64,000 nucleotides of DNA, from assembly GCA_946481275.1 (NCBI GenBank), contig CAMLMV010000034.1, positions 6,886-70,885 on the forward strand. Direction: 5' to 3'. Each line of letters starts with the position of its first letter. Position 1 is the stretch's first letter. This stretch comes from an uncultured Massilia sp. GTDB taxonomy: Bacteria; Pseudomonadota; Gammaproteobacteria; Burkholderiales; Burkholderiaceae. The translations under genes were made by a program, and so were the position numbers. The notes beneath the pieces are model-generated. The model saw nothing but the letters and a program-made list of their open reading frames with translations, was not told where the DNA came from and did not search any database. Shown here in pieces: positions 54,612 through 64,000 of this stretch.

Positions 54612-56447
54612 TCACGCGACCAGTTTCTGCGCCTTGATCCAGCGCTCGACGACCTCGCCCAGCACGTCCAGCGGCACGGAGCCGTTGCGCAGCACGACGC
54701 CGTGGAATGCGGGCAGCGAGAACTTTGATCCAAGTGACTTCTGCGCGTGCTCGCGCAGGTCGATGATGCGCAGCATGCCGATCATGTACGCGCACGCCTG
54801 GCCCGGCCAGGCGACGTAGCGCTCCACTTCCTGCGCGCCGATGCCGTAGGCGATGGCCTGCTCCCGCGTCCAGCCCTTCGTGTGCAGGCCCGTGTCGACG
54901 ACGAGCCGGCGCGCGCGGAACAGTTCCGAGCCGAGGGCGCCCAGCAGGCCCGGGACGTCGCCCTCGTACCAGCCCTGCTCCACCGCGAGACGCTCCGCGT
55001 ACAGCGCCCACCCTTCGCTGTGCGCGCTGCCGCCGCCGAAGATGCGCTGGGCGCGGAACTTCGGCAGGTCCGTGCGCTCCTGCTGGATCGCGAGCTGGAA
55101 GTGGTGGCCCGGGACGGCCTCGTGGTACGACAGGCTGCGCATGCGGATCACGTCGAACGTGGGACCGCGCATGGGCACCCAGAAGATCCCGGGACGGCTG
55201 CCGTCCGGTGCCGGCAGCGAGTAATGCGCCGCGGCCGACGGTTCCGTCAGCGGCGGTTCGCGGCGCACCTCCACGGGCGCGCGCGGCTTCAGGTTGAACA
55301 GCGCGTCGCTGCGCTTTTCCGCATCCGCCACGATGGTCGCGTAGCGCTGCAGCAGTTCCTGGCGCGGGTCGCCTTCCGTCTTCGGCTGGAACGTCGCATC
55401 CAGCTGCTTCATGCGGTCTTCGATGCCGCCTTCCGCGTAGCCGAGGGCGCGCAGGTGCCTGTCCATTTCGGCCTCGATACGCGCCACTTCGCGCAAGCCG
55501 ATCGCGTGGATCTCTTCCGCCGTCAGGTTCGTGCTCGTGTACGTCCTGAGCGCCTGCTGGTAGGCGGCCGCGCCGTTCGGCAGGCGCGAGATGCCGGCCG
55601 TGTCGTTCGTCTTCGGATGCAGCTCGGCCATGTACGCCTGCACGCGCAGGTACGCGGGACGGATCTTCGCATCGACGATGCGGGTGGCGTCGGCGATCGC
55701 TTGCGTGCGTGCGTCCGGCTTGAGGTCCGCGAGCTTTTCCGTGCGCTGGGCGAACGTCGTCACGAGGACGTTCTGGTCCGCCGCCGGTTTCAGGAACAGG
55801 TCGACCTGGTATTGCGCGCGCTCGAGGATGAAGCGCGGTGGAATCAGGCCGCGCGCCGTGGCGGCGCGGGCGCGCGCGAGGGCTTCGTCCATGCGCGTGG
55901 CCACCTGGTCCAGGCGCGCGAGGTAGCTGGCCACGTCGGACGCGCGGCGCAGCGGGTGTGTCGTCGTCATGAAGTTGACGAGGCCGACCTGCGTGCCCCC
56001 GAACTGGTTGAAGACGAACTGGTAATCCTCGTACGGCTCGCTGGCGACCGTGTTGGCCAGGCTCCAGCGCATCACGGACGCGGACGTGCGCTGCTCTTCG
56101 CTCAGCGGTCCAGCCAGGAATTGATCGAGGCGCGCGACGCCGGCCTTCGCCAGCGCGATCATCTTCTTGCGGTGCGCTGCCGTCAACGGCGTGAGCTGGC
56201 GGTCCAGCGCGTCCTGTTCGGCGCCATTGAAGTATTGCGTGGACGTGGCCAGCTGCGGGTTGGCGCGCACCCAGTCCGCGGCGAAACGGTCGGACCAGGT
56301 GTCGAAGACGGCGTTGGACTTGACAGCCTGGGTGGCCGTGGCAGCCGCCGCGGCTTGTGGCGCGGCGGTGCCGAGGACGAGGGGAACGAACAGGGTGGCG
56401 ATCGCCGCGGCCGTGCGGGCGGGTGCGTAAAGACGGGGTTGTCGCAT
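54612..56447 (-). CDS. DUF885 (gluzincin-like) exported peptidase-family protein
   Basis: 611 residues from the ATG at 56447, preceded by GGAAAAGAG; an ATG five codons upstream has no site. N-terminal signal peptide (about 35 residues), then the DUF885 body. The zinc motif is YHEAVPGHH followed by a distant HSEGWALYAERLA, consistent with HExxPGHH and a downstream Glu ligand. The role is likely a periplasmic metallopeptidase or dipeptidyl carboxypeptidase-like protein. Convergent with the porin. Confidence 0.85.
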   Translation of the reverse strand: MRQPRLYAPARTAAAIATLFVPLVLGTAAPQAAAAATATQAVKSNAVFDTWSDRFAADWVRANPQLATSTQYFNGAEQDALDRQLTPLTAAHRKKMIALAKAGVARLDQFLAGPLSEEQRTSASVMRWSLANTVASEPYEDYQFVFNQFGGTQVGLVNFMTTTHPLRRASDVASYLARLDQVATRMDEALARARAATARGLIPPRFILERAQYQVDLFLKPAADQNVLVTTFAQRTEKLADLKPDARTQAIADATRIVDAKIRPAYLRVQAYMAELHPKTNDTAGISRLPNGAAAYQQALRTYTSTNLTAEEIHAIGLREVARIEAEMDRHLRALGYAEGGIEDRMKQLDATFQPKTEGDPRQELLQRYATIVADAEKRSDALFNLKPRAPVEVRREPPLTEPSAAAHYSLPAPDGSRPGIFWVPMRGPTFDVIRMRSLSYHEAVPGHHFQLAIQQERTDLPKFRAQRIFGGGSAHSEGWALYAERLAVEQGWYEGDVPGLLGALGSELFRARRLVVDTGLHTKGWTREQAIAYGIGAQEVERYVAWPGQACAYMIGMLRIIDLREHAQKSLGSKFSLPAFHGVVLRNGSVPLDVLGEVVERWIKAQKLVA

Positions 56448-56536
56448 CTCTCTCTTTTCCATGGATAGTGGGGGGCGCCGGCTCGGTAAGCCGGCGCTGG
56501 CAATCTATCATGGATGAGTCTGCAAGAGAGCCCGGG

Positions 56537-57670
56537 TTACGCGTTTACCTCAGCCACCGCGGCAGGCGCGTGAACCGCCCCCGCATACTTCCTGGTCAGC
56601 CACGCACGCACCGGCCGGTCGAACCAGCGCAGCAGCGCATACGCCAGCAGCACGATGCCGATCTGCGATCCGGCCGCCACCAGCGCGAGCCGCATGGGCG
56701 CCGGATGCGTGCTCCAGTTCCAGTGCGCGAACAGGTAGACGAACGCATAGTGGACGACGTAGACGGGGTACGACAATTCGCCCATGAACCGGCATAGCGC
56801 GCCGGTCGCGCCGAAGGTTTGGGTCACGCCCGCTCCCGCGGCCAGGACCAGCGGGAACACGACGATCACGCAGGCCGCTTCGAACAGGCCGTTGTATCTG
56901 CCCATCTGGGGCGCCACGAAAATCGCGACCAGGACGAGCGACAGGACGACGAACGGTTGCGGCACCGACAGCCGGAACCCCGTGCGGTACACCAGCAGCC
57001 CCGCCAGGAACGGACAGGCAAGACGCACCGGGGCGGCCCAGAAGTCGGCCCATCCCCAGCCGTGGCTCAGGTCATTGAAATGGTGCGCGGTCCACAGCAG
57101 CACGGCCGCGCTCAGCACGCACAGGCCCACGTGCAGGCGGCGCGTCAACCTGTACCCGAAGACGCCGTACAGGACGTTGGCGATGTATTCCTGGAACAGC
57201 GTCCAGCACGGGCCGTTCAGCGAATGCGTTTCGCCGAAGCTGTTCGGCACGTTTGGCGTCGGCAGCAGCAGCACGCTGAGCGCGATCGTGCCGGCGAATG
57301 CCGCGAGGGAGATTTTTTCGCCGATGCGCTGGGTGTCGCCGACGAACGGATCGAGCAGGTACACCGTCACGCTGATCGCCAGCGCCGCCAGCGTCATCGG
57401 GTGCAAACGGATCAGGCGGCGCTTGAAGAAGCCCGCGAGCGTCAGCGCCTCGCGGGGGCCGGCATGCGGCGCCAGGCGCGCGTCATAGGCGTGGCCGAGG
57501 ACGAATCCGGACAGCGCGAAAAAGAAATCGACGGCCAGGAAAGCATGGCCCATCGGGTTGTGGGCGATGTCGGGCACCATCATTTCCCAGAAATGGAACA
57601 TGAGGACGCAGAGCGCGGCCGTACCGCGCAGGCCGTCGAGGGCTTCGTAATGGGATTTCACAGGGGGCAT
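56537..57670 (-). CDS. Acyltransferase family 3 membrane protein
   Basis: 377 residues with ten or so membrane helices. Starts YEALDGLRGTAALCVLMFHFWE, the catalytic His/Arg region of family 3, then FFFALSGFVLGHAYDARL and further helices. It transfers acyl groups such as acetyl to sugars of the envelope or exopolysaccharide. GGAGA precedes the start. Divergent from the histidine kinase gene. Confidence 0.87.
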   Translation of the reverse strand: MPPVKSHYEALDGLRGTAALCVLMFHFWEMMVPDIAHNPMGHAFLAVDFFFALSGFVLGHAYDARLAPHAGPREALTLAGFFKRRLIRLHPMTLAALAISVTVYLLDPFVGDTQRIGEKISLAAFAGTIALSVLLLPTPNVPNSFGETHSLNGPCWTLFQEYIANVLYGVFGYRLTRRLHVGLCVLSAAVLLWTAHHFNDLSHGWGWADFWAAPVRLACPFLAGLLVYRTGFRLSVPQPFVVLSLVLVAIFVAPQMGRYNGLFEAACVIVVFPLVLAAGAGVTQTFGATGALCRFMGELSYPVYVVHYAFVYLFAHWNWSTHPAPMRLALVAAGSQIGIVLLAYALLRWFDRPVRAWLTRKYAGAVHAPAAVAEVNA

Positions 57671-57835
57671 AGGATCAGGTCTCCGTTTTTTTGTCGTAGA
57701 ATGCCAAAGTGCAATACATATTTACAATGCCTTTGTCACAGTCCGGATTCCGCTGTTACAGGACGGTTGCGGCGCCCATCGAACGGGCGCCGGCCGTCGC
57801 CGGCGTACGGACGCCCACCAGCCGATGATCAACCC

Positions 57836-58879
57836 GTGAAACGTCGCCGCGCACGCACCCTCGTCACTTTCCTGGCCTGGACGGCCGCCGGCGGCGTATT
57901 CGCGCTGCCGTACATCCTGCGCGGGGGCGGCTTCAGCGCCCTGCTGTCCGTCACCATCAATTGCTGGCTGTGGGGTGCACTGACGCCGCTGATCAGGCGC
58001 GTGCACGACCGCCTGGCCGCCGCGTTCGAACGTCCCCTGCCCCTGCTGGCGGCCCATGCCGCGTGCGGCCTGGCACTGACGGCCCTGTACGTCGTGACGG
58101 CGGCGACCGTGGAAGGCCAGCTTGGCCTGCTCGACTGGGATCCCTGGAGCCAGCCCCTGGGCCTGCTCGACTGGTTTTATTGGGCGATGCTCGTGTACTG
58201 CATCATCATCGGTGCGTTGACCGGCCTGAAATACTACAAGCGGGTGCTCGTCGACGCGCTGCGGATCGAGCGCCTGGAGCGCGGCTTTCTCGAAGCCCAG
58301 TTGAACACGCTGCGCACCCAGCTCGATCCCCACTTCCTGTTCAACGCGCTGAACGGCATTTCCGCCTGCGTCGAGCACGAACCCAGGGTGGCGCGCCGGA
58401 TGATCGAGCACCTGGGCGACCTGCTGCGCTTCACGCTCGACACCCGGAACCGGCGCGAAGTCAGCCTGGCCGACGAAGTCGAGTTCCTCGAGCATTACTT
58501 CGCGCTGCACCGGATGCGCTTTGCCGAACGCCTGGCGGTCACGGTGTCCATCATGCCGGACGTGGCGCACACGCGCATCCCGTCACTGCTGCTGCAGCCG
58601 CTGGTGGAAAACGCGATCCGCCACGGCATCGCGGTCCGCGCGTCCGGCGGCAAGGTCGACGTGTCGGCGCGGCGCGTCGGCGACCAGGTCGAGATCCGCG
58701 TGGTCGACGACGGCGTCGGCCTGCCGCCCGGCTGGAAAATGGAAGCCGCACGGGGACTGGGCATCAGCGTGACGCGCGAGCGGCTGGCGGCCATGTACCC
58801 CGCCGGCGCCAGCGTGTTCGCCATCGCGCCGCATGCCGCCGGCGGCACCGAAGCGACGATCGTCCTGCCCCTGACTTGA
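57836..58879 (+). CDS. LytS/YpdA-type sensor histidine kinase
   Basis: 347 residues from a GTG at 57836; no strong site is seen and an ATG about 45 codons upstream is possible. Four membrane helices (residues about 8-140) precede the HisKA_7TM-type His kinase region: LNTLRTQLDPHFLFNALNGISACVEHEPRVARRMI has the phospho-His, followed by PSLLLQPLVENAIRHGI and VVDDGVGLPPGW. It pairs with the LytR-type regulator that begins 17 nt after its stop. Confidence 0.87.
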   Translation: MKRRRARTLVTFLAWTAAGGVFALPYILRGGGFSALLSVTINCWLWGALTPLIRRVHDRLAAAFERPLPLLAAHAACGLALTALYVVTAATVEGQLGLLDWDPWSQPLGLLDWFYWAMLVYCIIIGALTGLKYYKRVLVDALRIERLERGFLEAQLNTLRTQLDPHFLFNALNGISACVEHEPRVARRMIEHLGDLLRFTLDTRNRREVSLADEVEFLEHYFALHRMRFAERLAVTVSIMPDVAHTRIPSLLLQPLVENAIRHGIAVRASGGKVDVSARRVGDQVEIRVVDDGVGLPPGWKMEAARGLGISVTRERLAAMYPAGASVFAIAPHAAGGTEATIVLPLT

Positions 58880-58896
58880 ACATGGAGATGCCGCGC

Positions 58897-59634
58897 ATGC
58901 CGCCCGCCAGTCCGTTGAAGATACTCGTCGTCGATGATGAACCGCCGGCGCGGCGGCGTCTCGTCGACCTGCTGGCCAGGGTGGACGGGGTCGGCGAGGT
59001 GCTCGAGGCCGGGGACGGCGCGACGGCCGTGCGGATGATTGCCGACCATCGTCCCGACGCCGTTTTCCTGGACATGCAGATGCCCGGACCGTCCGGCCTG
59101 GACGTGGTCGCGGCCGTCGGTGCCGGCAGCATGCCCGTCACCGTCTTCGTCACCGCCTACGACCGGTATGCGCTCCGCGCCTTCGAGGCCGACGCCCTCG
59201 ATTACCTGCTGAAGCCTTTCAGCGACGAACGTTTCGAGGCCGCCATGCGGCGCATCCTCGCGCGGCTGGAACAGCGCCGTCCGGTGGAAGAACCGGCGCG
59301 CTGGGACCGGCTGGTCGTGAAAACCGCGGGCGCCACGCACATCGTCAAGACGACCGACATCGACTGGATCGAAGCCGTCGGCGTGTACGTCAACCTGTAC
59401 GTCGGCGGGAAGGCGCTGCTGTACCGGTCGCCGATCCATGCGCTGGCCGACAAGCTGGATCCCGCCCACTTCGTGCGCATCCATCGCTCGGCCATCGTCA
59501 ACATCGAAAGCATCGTGCGCCTGGAACCGCTGTCGCACGGCGAATTCGACGTCGTGCTGAAGCACGGCGGGCGGACGAAGGTCAGCCGGACCTACCGCGG
59601 CCAGCTGGAACAGCGTCTCGGCCAGGCGCTGTGA
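58897..59634 (+). CDS. LytR/AlgR-family response regulator
   Basis: 245 residues from the ATG at 58897 (GGAG nine bases before); ATG at 58882 is an alternative. Receiver: VVDDEPPARRRL, phospho-Asp in VFLDMQMPGPSG, VTAYD and LLKPF. C-terminal LytTR DNA-binding domain: VKTAGATHIVKTTDIDWIEAVGVYVNLY and RIHRSAIVNIESIVRLEP. Activated by the upstream kinase. LytTR regulators bind paired TACNNTTAA-like repeats; targets are unknown. The stop lies 4 nt from the end of the convergent fixH gene. Confidence 0.9.
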   Translation: MPPASPLKILVVDDEPPARRRLVDLLARVDGVGEVLEAGDGATAVRMIADHRPDAVFLDMQMPGPSGLDVVAAVGAGSMPVTVFVTAYDRYALRAFEADALDYLLKPFSDERFEAAMRRILARLEQRRPVEEPARWDRLVVKTAGATHIVKTTDIDWIEAVGVYVNLYVGGKALLYRSPIHALADKLDPAHFVRIHRSAIVNIESIVRLEPLSHGEFDVVLKHGGRTKVSRTYRGQLEQRLGQAL

Positions 59635-59638
59635 CGGC

Positions 59639-60124
59639 TCAGGGCTTGTCCGCCACGATCTCCAGCGCCCGCAGGCCATCCCACCCCTTCGCCAGCCGCC
59701 AGTCGCGCAACGCCCCCTCCACGACGACCTGCCAGTGCGTCCGTTCCAGATCCGGCAGCGCGACGCTGAACGAGCCGTCCGCAGCGGGCCGCACGAACAG
59801 CCGCAAGTCGCGCTGCGGCAGGGTCGGATGCGCGAGGTAGATCGTGAACGGTGCCGCCTGTCCCGCGAGCCGCCCGGCGAGCGTGCCCGCGCGCGGGTCG
59901 TACGCCGCCCGCAACGACAGCCCGAGTGCCGTGGCCGCGCGGTCGCGGCGCAAGTCCTGGTTGATGGCCTTGCCCTGCTTGTAGTAGTCGTCGACGACGA
60001 GGGCGTCCGGGTGACCTGCGGCCAGCCACGCCACGTAGCCGCCGGCCACCAGCACGGTGGCGGGGCCGAACATCAGGAGCCACGGCCAGCGGTGGGTGTA
60101 CCAGGGAGTCGGAGTCGCGTGCAT
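59639..60124 (-). CDS. fixH: FixH-family protein
   Basis: 161 residues. A single N-terminal membrane helix (WPWLLMFGPATVLVAGGYVAWLA), then VVDDYYKQGKAINQDLRRDR and an immunoglobulin-like copper-binding-type domain. FixH helps assemble the cbb3 oxidase, perhaps in copper handling. It lies 19 nt after ccoG in the leftward cluster. FixI and FixS, the usual partners, are not in the window. Confidence 0.88.
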   Translation of the reverse strand: MHATPTPWYTHRWPWLLMFGPATVLVAGGYVAWLAAGHPDALVVDDYYKQGKAINQDLRRDRAATALGLSLRAAYDPRAGTLAGRLAGQAAPFTIYLAHPTLPQRDLRLFVRPAADGSFSVALPDLERTHWQVVVEGALRDWRLAKGWDGLRALEIVADKP

Positions 60125-60143
60125 GTTCTATCCTTGTCGACGT

Positions 60144-61522
<1,379 letters not shown>

Positions 61523-61526
<4 letters not shown>

Positions 61527-62464
61527 TTTGCCGCCACCTCGTGGGGAGTGTCCGGCGTGTTGGACAGCGACCAGACGTAGGCGGCCAGCACGTGCGCCTT
61601 GCCTTCGCCGAGGAATTCGCCCCACGCGGGCATCGTGTTGTTGCGGCCCTTGCGGATCGTTTCCATGATCGTCTCCGGGCTGCCGCCGTACAGCCACACC
61701 TTGTCCGCCAGGTTCGGCGCGCCGAGCATCGGGTTGCCGTGCGCGTTCGTGCCGTGGCACGCGGCGCAGGCGGCGAACTTCGGTTTGCCGAAGGCGACCT
61801 TGATCGGGTCGGCCGGCGCGCCGGAGAGACTCATCACGTAGTGCGCGACGTTCTCCACGTCCTTGTCGGAGCCCAGCGCCGCGCCCATCGGCGGCATCTG
61901 GCCGTTGCGGCCCTTCATGATCGTTTCCTTGATCACGGAGGGCTCTCCCCCGTACAGCCAGTCGCTGTCCGTCAGGTTCGGGTAACCCTTGTTGCCGCGG
62001 GCGTCGGACCCGTGGCATTGCGCGCAATACGTGAGGAACAGGCGCTCGCCGATGGCGTGGGCCTGCGGGTCGCTCGCCACGTCCTTGAGGTCGCGCTTGA
62101 GGTATTGCGCGAACAGCGGGCCGTAGTCGGCATCCGCCTTCGCCAGTTCCTGCCTGTACGCGCCGGACGATTGCCAGCCCAGGCGGCCCGCATGGCTGCC
62201 GAGGCCCGGATACAGCACCAGGTAGCCGATGCCGAACAGGATCGTCAGGTAGAACATGAACATCCACCAGCGCGGCATTGGCGTGTTCAGTTCCGTCAGG
62301 TCCCCGTCCCACACGTGGCCCGTCGTCTTTTCGGGCTGGCCGTGTTCGTCCAGGCGCACCTTGTGGCGCGACTGCGACCAGAGGAGGATCGCGCAACCGG
62401 CAATGCCCAGCACCGTGATCAGGGCGATGTACCAGTTCCAGAAGCCGCTCGTGAAGTCAGACAT
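61523..62464 (-). CDS. ccoP: cbb3 cytochrome c oxidase subunit III, diheme
   Basis: 313 residues. N-terminal membrane helices and the conserved VWDGDLTELNTPMPRWW, then two haem c sites, CAQCH and CAACH, each followed by its distal Met region. It receives electrons from soluble cytochrome c or the bc1 complex and passes them to CcoO. GGAGG precedes the start; the 5' end overlaps ccoQ by 8 nt. Confidence 0.95.
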
Positions 62465-62627
62465 GGTCGTCCTCCACCTCTTCGTCGGCAAAGGGCAGCG
62501 CGGCCGTGGCGGCGAAGTCCCGCTCGTTACGCAGCAGGAAGGTCCAGGCAACGATGCCCAGGAAAGTGGTGAAACTCACGACCGTCATCACGCGGCTCGC
62601 GTCGTCGAATACATGTTGGATGGCCAT
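62457..62627 (-). CDS. ccoQ: cbb3 oxidase small subunit CcoQ
   Basis: 56 residues, found by reading the gap between ccoO and ccoP. Sequence begins MAIQHVFDDASRVMTVVSFT and has one membrane helix (about 14-32, ending FTTFLGIVAWTFLL), then RNERDF and an acidic tail, as in CcoQ. It stabilises CcoP in the complex. It overlaps the ccoP start by 8 nt and begins 1 nt past the ccoO stop. Confidence 0.9.
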   Translation of the reverse strand: MAIQHVFDDASRVMTVVSFTTFLGIVAWTFLLRNERDFAATAALPFADEEVEDDHV

Positions 62628-62628
62628 C

Positions 62629-63243
62629 TCAATTCCTCGATTTGATTTGCGTGCCCAGACCCTGCAGGTAGGCGACCAGCGCGTCCTGCTCCGTCTTGTC
62701 CGCCAGCTGCGCGGGCGCGTCCTCGATGTCCTGTTCCGTGTACGGGACGTTCAGGCGCTGCATCGCACGCATCTTCGGCACGATGGATTGCGGGTCCAGC
62801 TTCGCTTGTGCGAGCCACGGATAGCCGGGCATGTTCGATTCCGGCACGACGTCGCGCGGGTTGTCGAGGTGGGTGCGGTGCCACTCGTCCGAGTAGCGGC
62901 CGCCCACGCGCGCCAGGTCCGGGCCGGTGCGCTTGGAGCCCCACTGGAACGGGTGGTCGTAGACGAATTCGCCCGCGACCGAATAATGCCCGTAGCGCTC
63001 CGTCTCGGCGCGGAACGGGCGGATCATCTGCGAGTGGCAGTTGTAGCAGCCTTCGCGGATATAGACGTCGCGGCCGGCCAGGCGCAGCGGCGAATACGGC
63101 TTCAGGCCGGCGACGGGTTCGGTGGTCGAATGCTGGAAGAACAACGGCACGATCTCGACGAGGCCACCGAACGAGATCACGACCAGCACGAGGCCGATCA
63201 GCAGCCAGGGGTTCTTCTCGATCCACTCATGGGTGAATTTCAT
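62629..63243 (-). CDS. ccoO: cbb3 oxidase subunit II, monoheme
   Basis: 204 residues from the ATG at 63243 (AGGAG seven bases before). One N-terminal membrane helix ([22 protein letters not shown]), then the haem c site [35 protein letters not shown] and a C-terminal distal-ligand region around PKMRAMQ. It carries electrons from CcoP to the catalytic subunit. Confidence 0.95.
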   Translation of the reverse strand: MKFTHEWIEKNPWLLIGLVLVVISFGGLVEIVPLFFQHSTTEPVAGLKPYSPLRLAGRDVYIREGCYNCHSQMIRPFRAETERYGHYSVAGEFVYDHPFQWGSKRTGPDLARVGGRYSDEWHRTHLDNPRDVVPESNMPGYPWLAQAKLDPQSIVPKMRAMQRLNVPYTEQDIEDAPAQLADKTEQDALVAYLQGLGTQIKSRN

Positions 63244-63265
63244 GGTTTGCTCCTGTCGATTCGTG

Positions 63266-64000
63266 TCAGGCGTGTTCCGGGACCGCATGCGTCTTGCGAT
63301 GCGAAACCAGCGCGGGGATACGTGAGTCGACGGATTTCGTGCCGCGCATCGTCAGCCACGTGTTGTACGCCATCAGGCACATGCCGGTCAGGTACATCAG
63401 GCCGCCGCCGAAGCGGATCACGTAGTACGGGTAGGTCGCCTTGACGCCTTCGACGAAGGTGTAGGTCAGGGTGCCGTCCGGGTTCACGGCGCGCCACATC
63501 AGGCCCTGCATCACGCCGGCGATCCACATCGCGGCGATGTACAGCACGATGCCGATGGTGCCGAGCCAGAAGTGGGCGTCGACGAGGGCCATGCTGGCCA
63601 TCTGCTTCCTGCCGGCGAGGCGCGGGATCAGGTAGTACAGGGAACCCATCGTGATGAAACCGACCCAGCCCAGCGCGCCGCCGTGCACGTGGGCGATGCC
63701 CCAGTCCGTGTAGTGCGACAGCGAGTTGATCGTCTTAATGGACATCATCGGCCCCTCGAACGTGGCCATGCCGTAGAACGACAGCGACACGATCATGAAT
63801 TTCAGGATGGGGTCCGAGCGCAGCTTGTGCCACGCGCCGGACAGGGTCATGATCCCGTTGATCATGCCGCCCCACGACGGTGCCAGCAGGATCAGCGAGA
63901 ACACCATGCCGATCGACTGCGTCCAGTCAGGAAGCGCCGTGTAGTGCAGGTGGTGCGGGCCGGCCCACATGTAGGTGAAGATCAGGGCCCAGAAGTGCAC
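63266..64000 (-). CDS. ccoN: cbb3 oxidase subunit I, 3' part (5' end outside window)
   Basis: The last 244-245 residues are in the window; the frame is still open at the right edge. [11 protein letters not shown] holds the CuB-ligand histidines, and [14 protein letters not shown] the haem ligands, within the usual membrane helices, followed by [20 protein letters not shown] near the end. This is the catalytic subunit that reduces O2 with high affinity and pumps protons. It is the first gene of the ccoNOQP-ccoG-fixH cluster. Confidence 0.93.
   Translation of the reverse strand: MHFWALIFTYMWAGPHHLHYTALPDWTQSIGMVFSLILLAPSWGGMINGIMTLSGAWHKLRSDPILKFMIVSLSFYGMATFEGPMMSIKTINSLSHYTDWGIAHVHGGALGWVGFITMGSLYYLIPRLAGRKQMASMALVDAHFWLGTIGIVLYIAAMWIAGVMQGLMWRAVNPDGTLTYTFVEGVKATYPYYVIRFGGGLMYLTGMCLMAYNTWLTMRGTKSVDSRIPALVSHRKTHAVPEHA

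Overview
The window looks like a chromosomal segment of a high-GC betaproteobacterium, most likely Oxalobacteraceae and Massilia-like. The basis is the very high GC with strong third-position bias, a Burkholderiales-type porin and MipA/OmpV protein, a DUF3305/DUF3306 formate dehydrogenase locus, a cbb3 oxidase cluster with CcoG and FixH, and a Tad (Flp) pilus locus. The genus is an inference; no rRNA or other marker gene is present. I saw no tRNA, rRNA, CRISPR array, insertion sequence or phage integrase.

Layout. 1-7.2 kb: an SH3-domain protein tail, a membrane PAS-PAS-GGDEF protein, and an isoquinoline 1-oxidoreductase-type molybdenum hydroxylase (IorA/IorB) followed closely by a TPR-methyltransferase. 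7.2-10.1 kb: a QseBC/PmrAB-like two-component system divergent from a MipA/OmpV outer-membrane protein, with a striking double operator between them. 10.2-14.8 kb: nicotinamidase, a small stress-type protein, an aminotransferase whose PLP lysine is replaced by Gln, and a hybrid kinase. 14.9-16.5 kb: a visibly lower-GC cassette of Hcp, a peptidoglycan amidase and a small exported protein, read as an orphan type VI secretion effector/immunity unit. 16.6-26.0 kb: metabolic and stress genes (antiporter, topoisomerase IB, MRJP-like protein, FMN protein, GST, LysR, racemase, FAD oxidase).

26.2-37.1 kb: a complete-looking tad operon (cpaA, cpaB, cpaC, lipoprotein, flp, tadG-like, tadE, tadF, tadZ, tadA, tadB, tadC), facing a LuxR-type regulator whose receiver lacks all the usual phosphorylation residues. 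The pilin gene is flanked by hairpins. 37.1-45.0 kb: a low-GC intergenic stretch, a second hybrid kinase, nicotinate phosphoribosyltransferase (which pairs with the nicotinamidase at 10 kb for NAD salvage), a SET protein, an acyl-CoA ligase and a multi-cluster ferredoxin-like protein.

43.4-53.5 kb: a leftward periplasmic formate dehydrogenase operon (torD-like chaperone, TAT-target peptide, fdhA, fdhB, small lipoprotein, fdhC, a lipoprotein, an exported protein, DUF3305, DUF3306, polyferredoxin), divergent from an FNR-type regulator with intact cluster cysteines. 53.5-59.6 kb: porin, DUF885 peptidase-like protein, acyltransferase and a LytS/LytR-type two-component pair. 59.6-64.0 kb: a leftward ccoNOQP-ccoG-fixH cluster, with ccoN running off the right edge. 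FNR, formate dehydrogenase and the high-affinity cbb3 oxidase together suggest low-oxygen respiration with formate as electron donor; that link is inferred from gene content.
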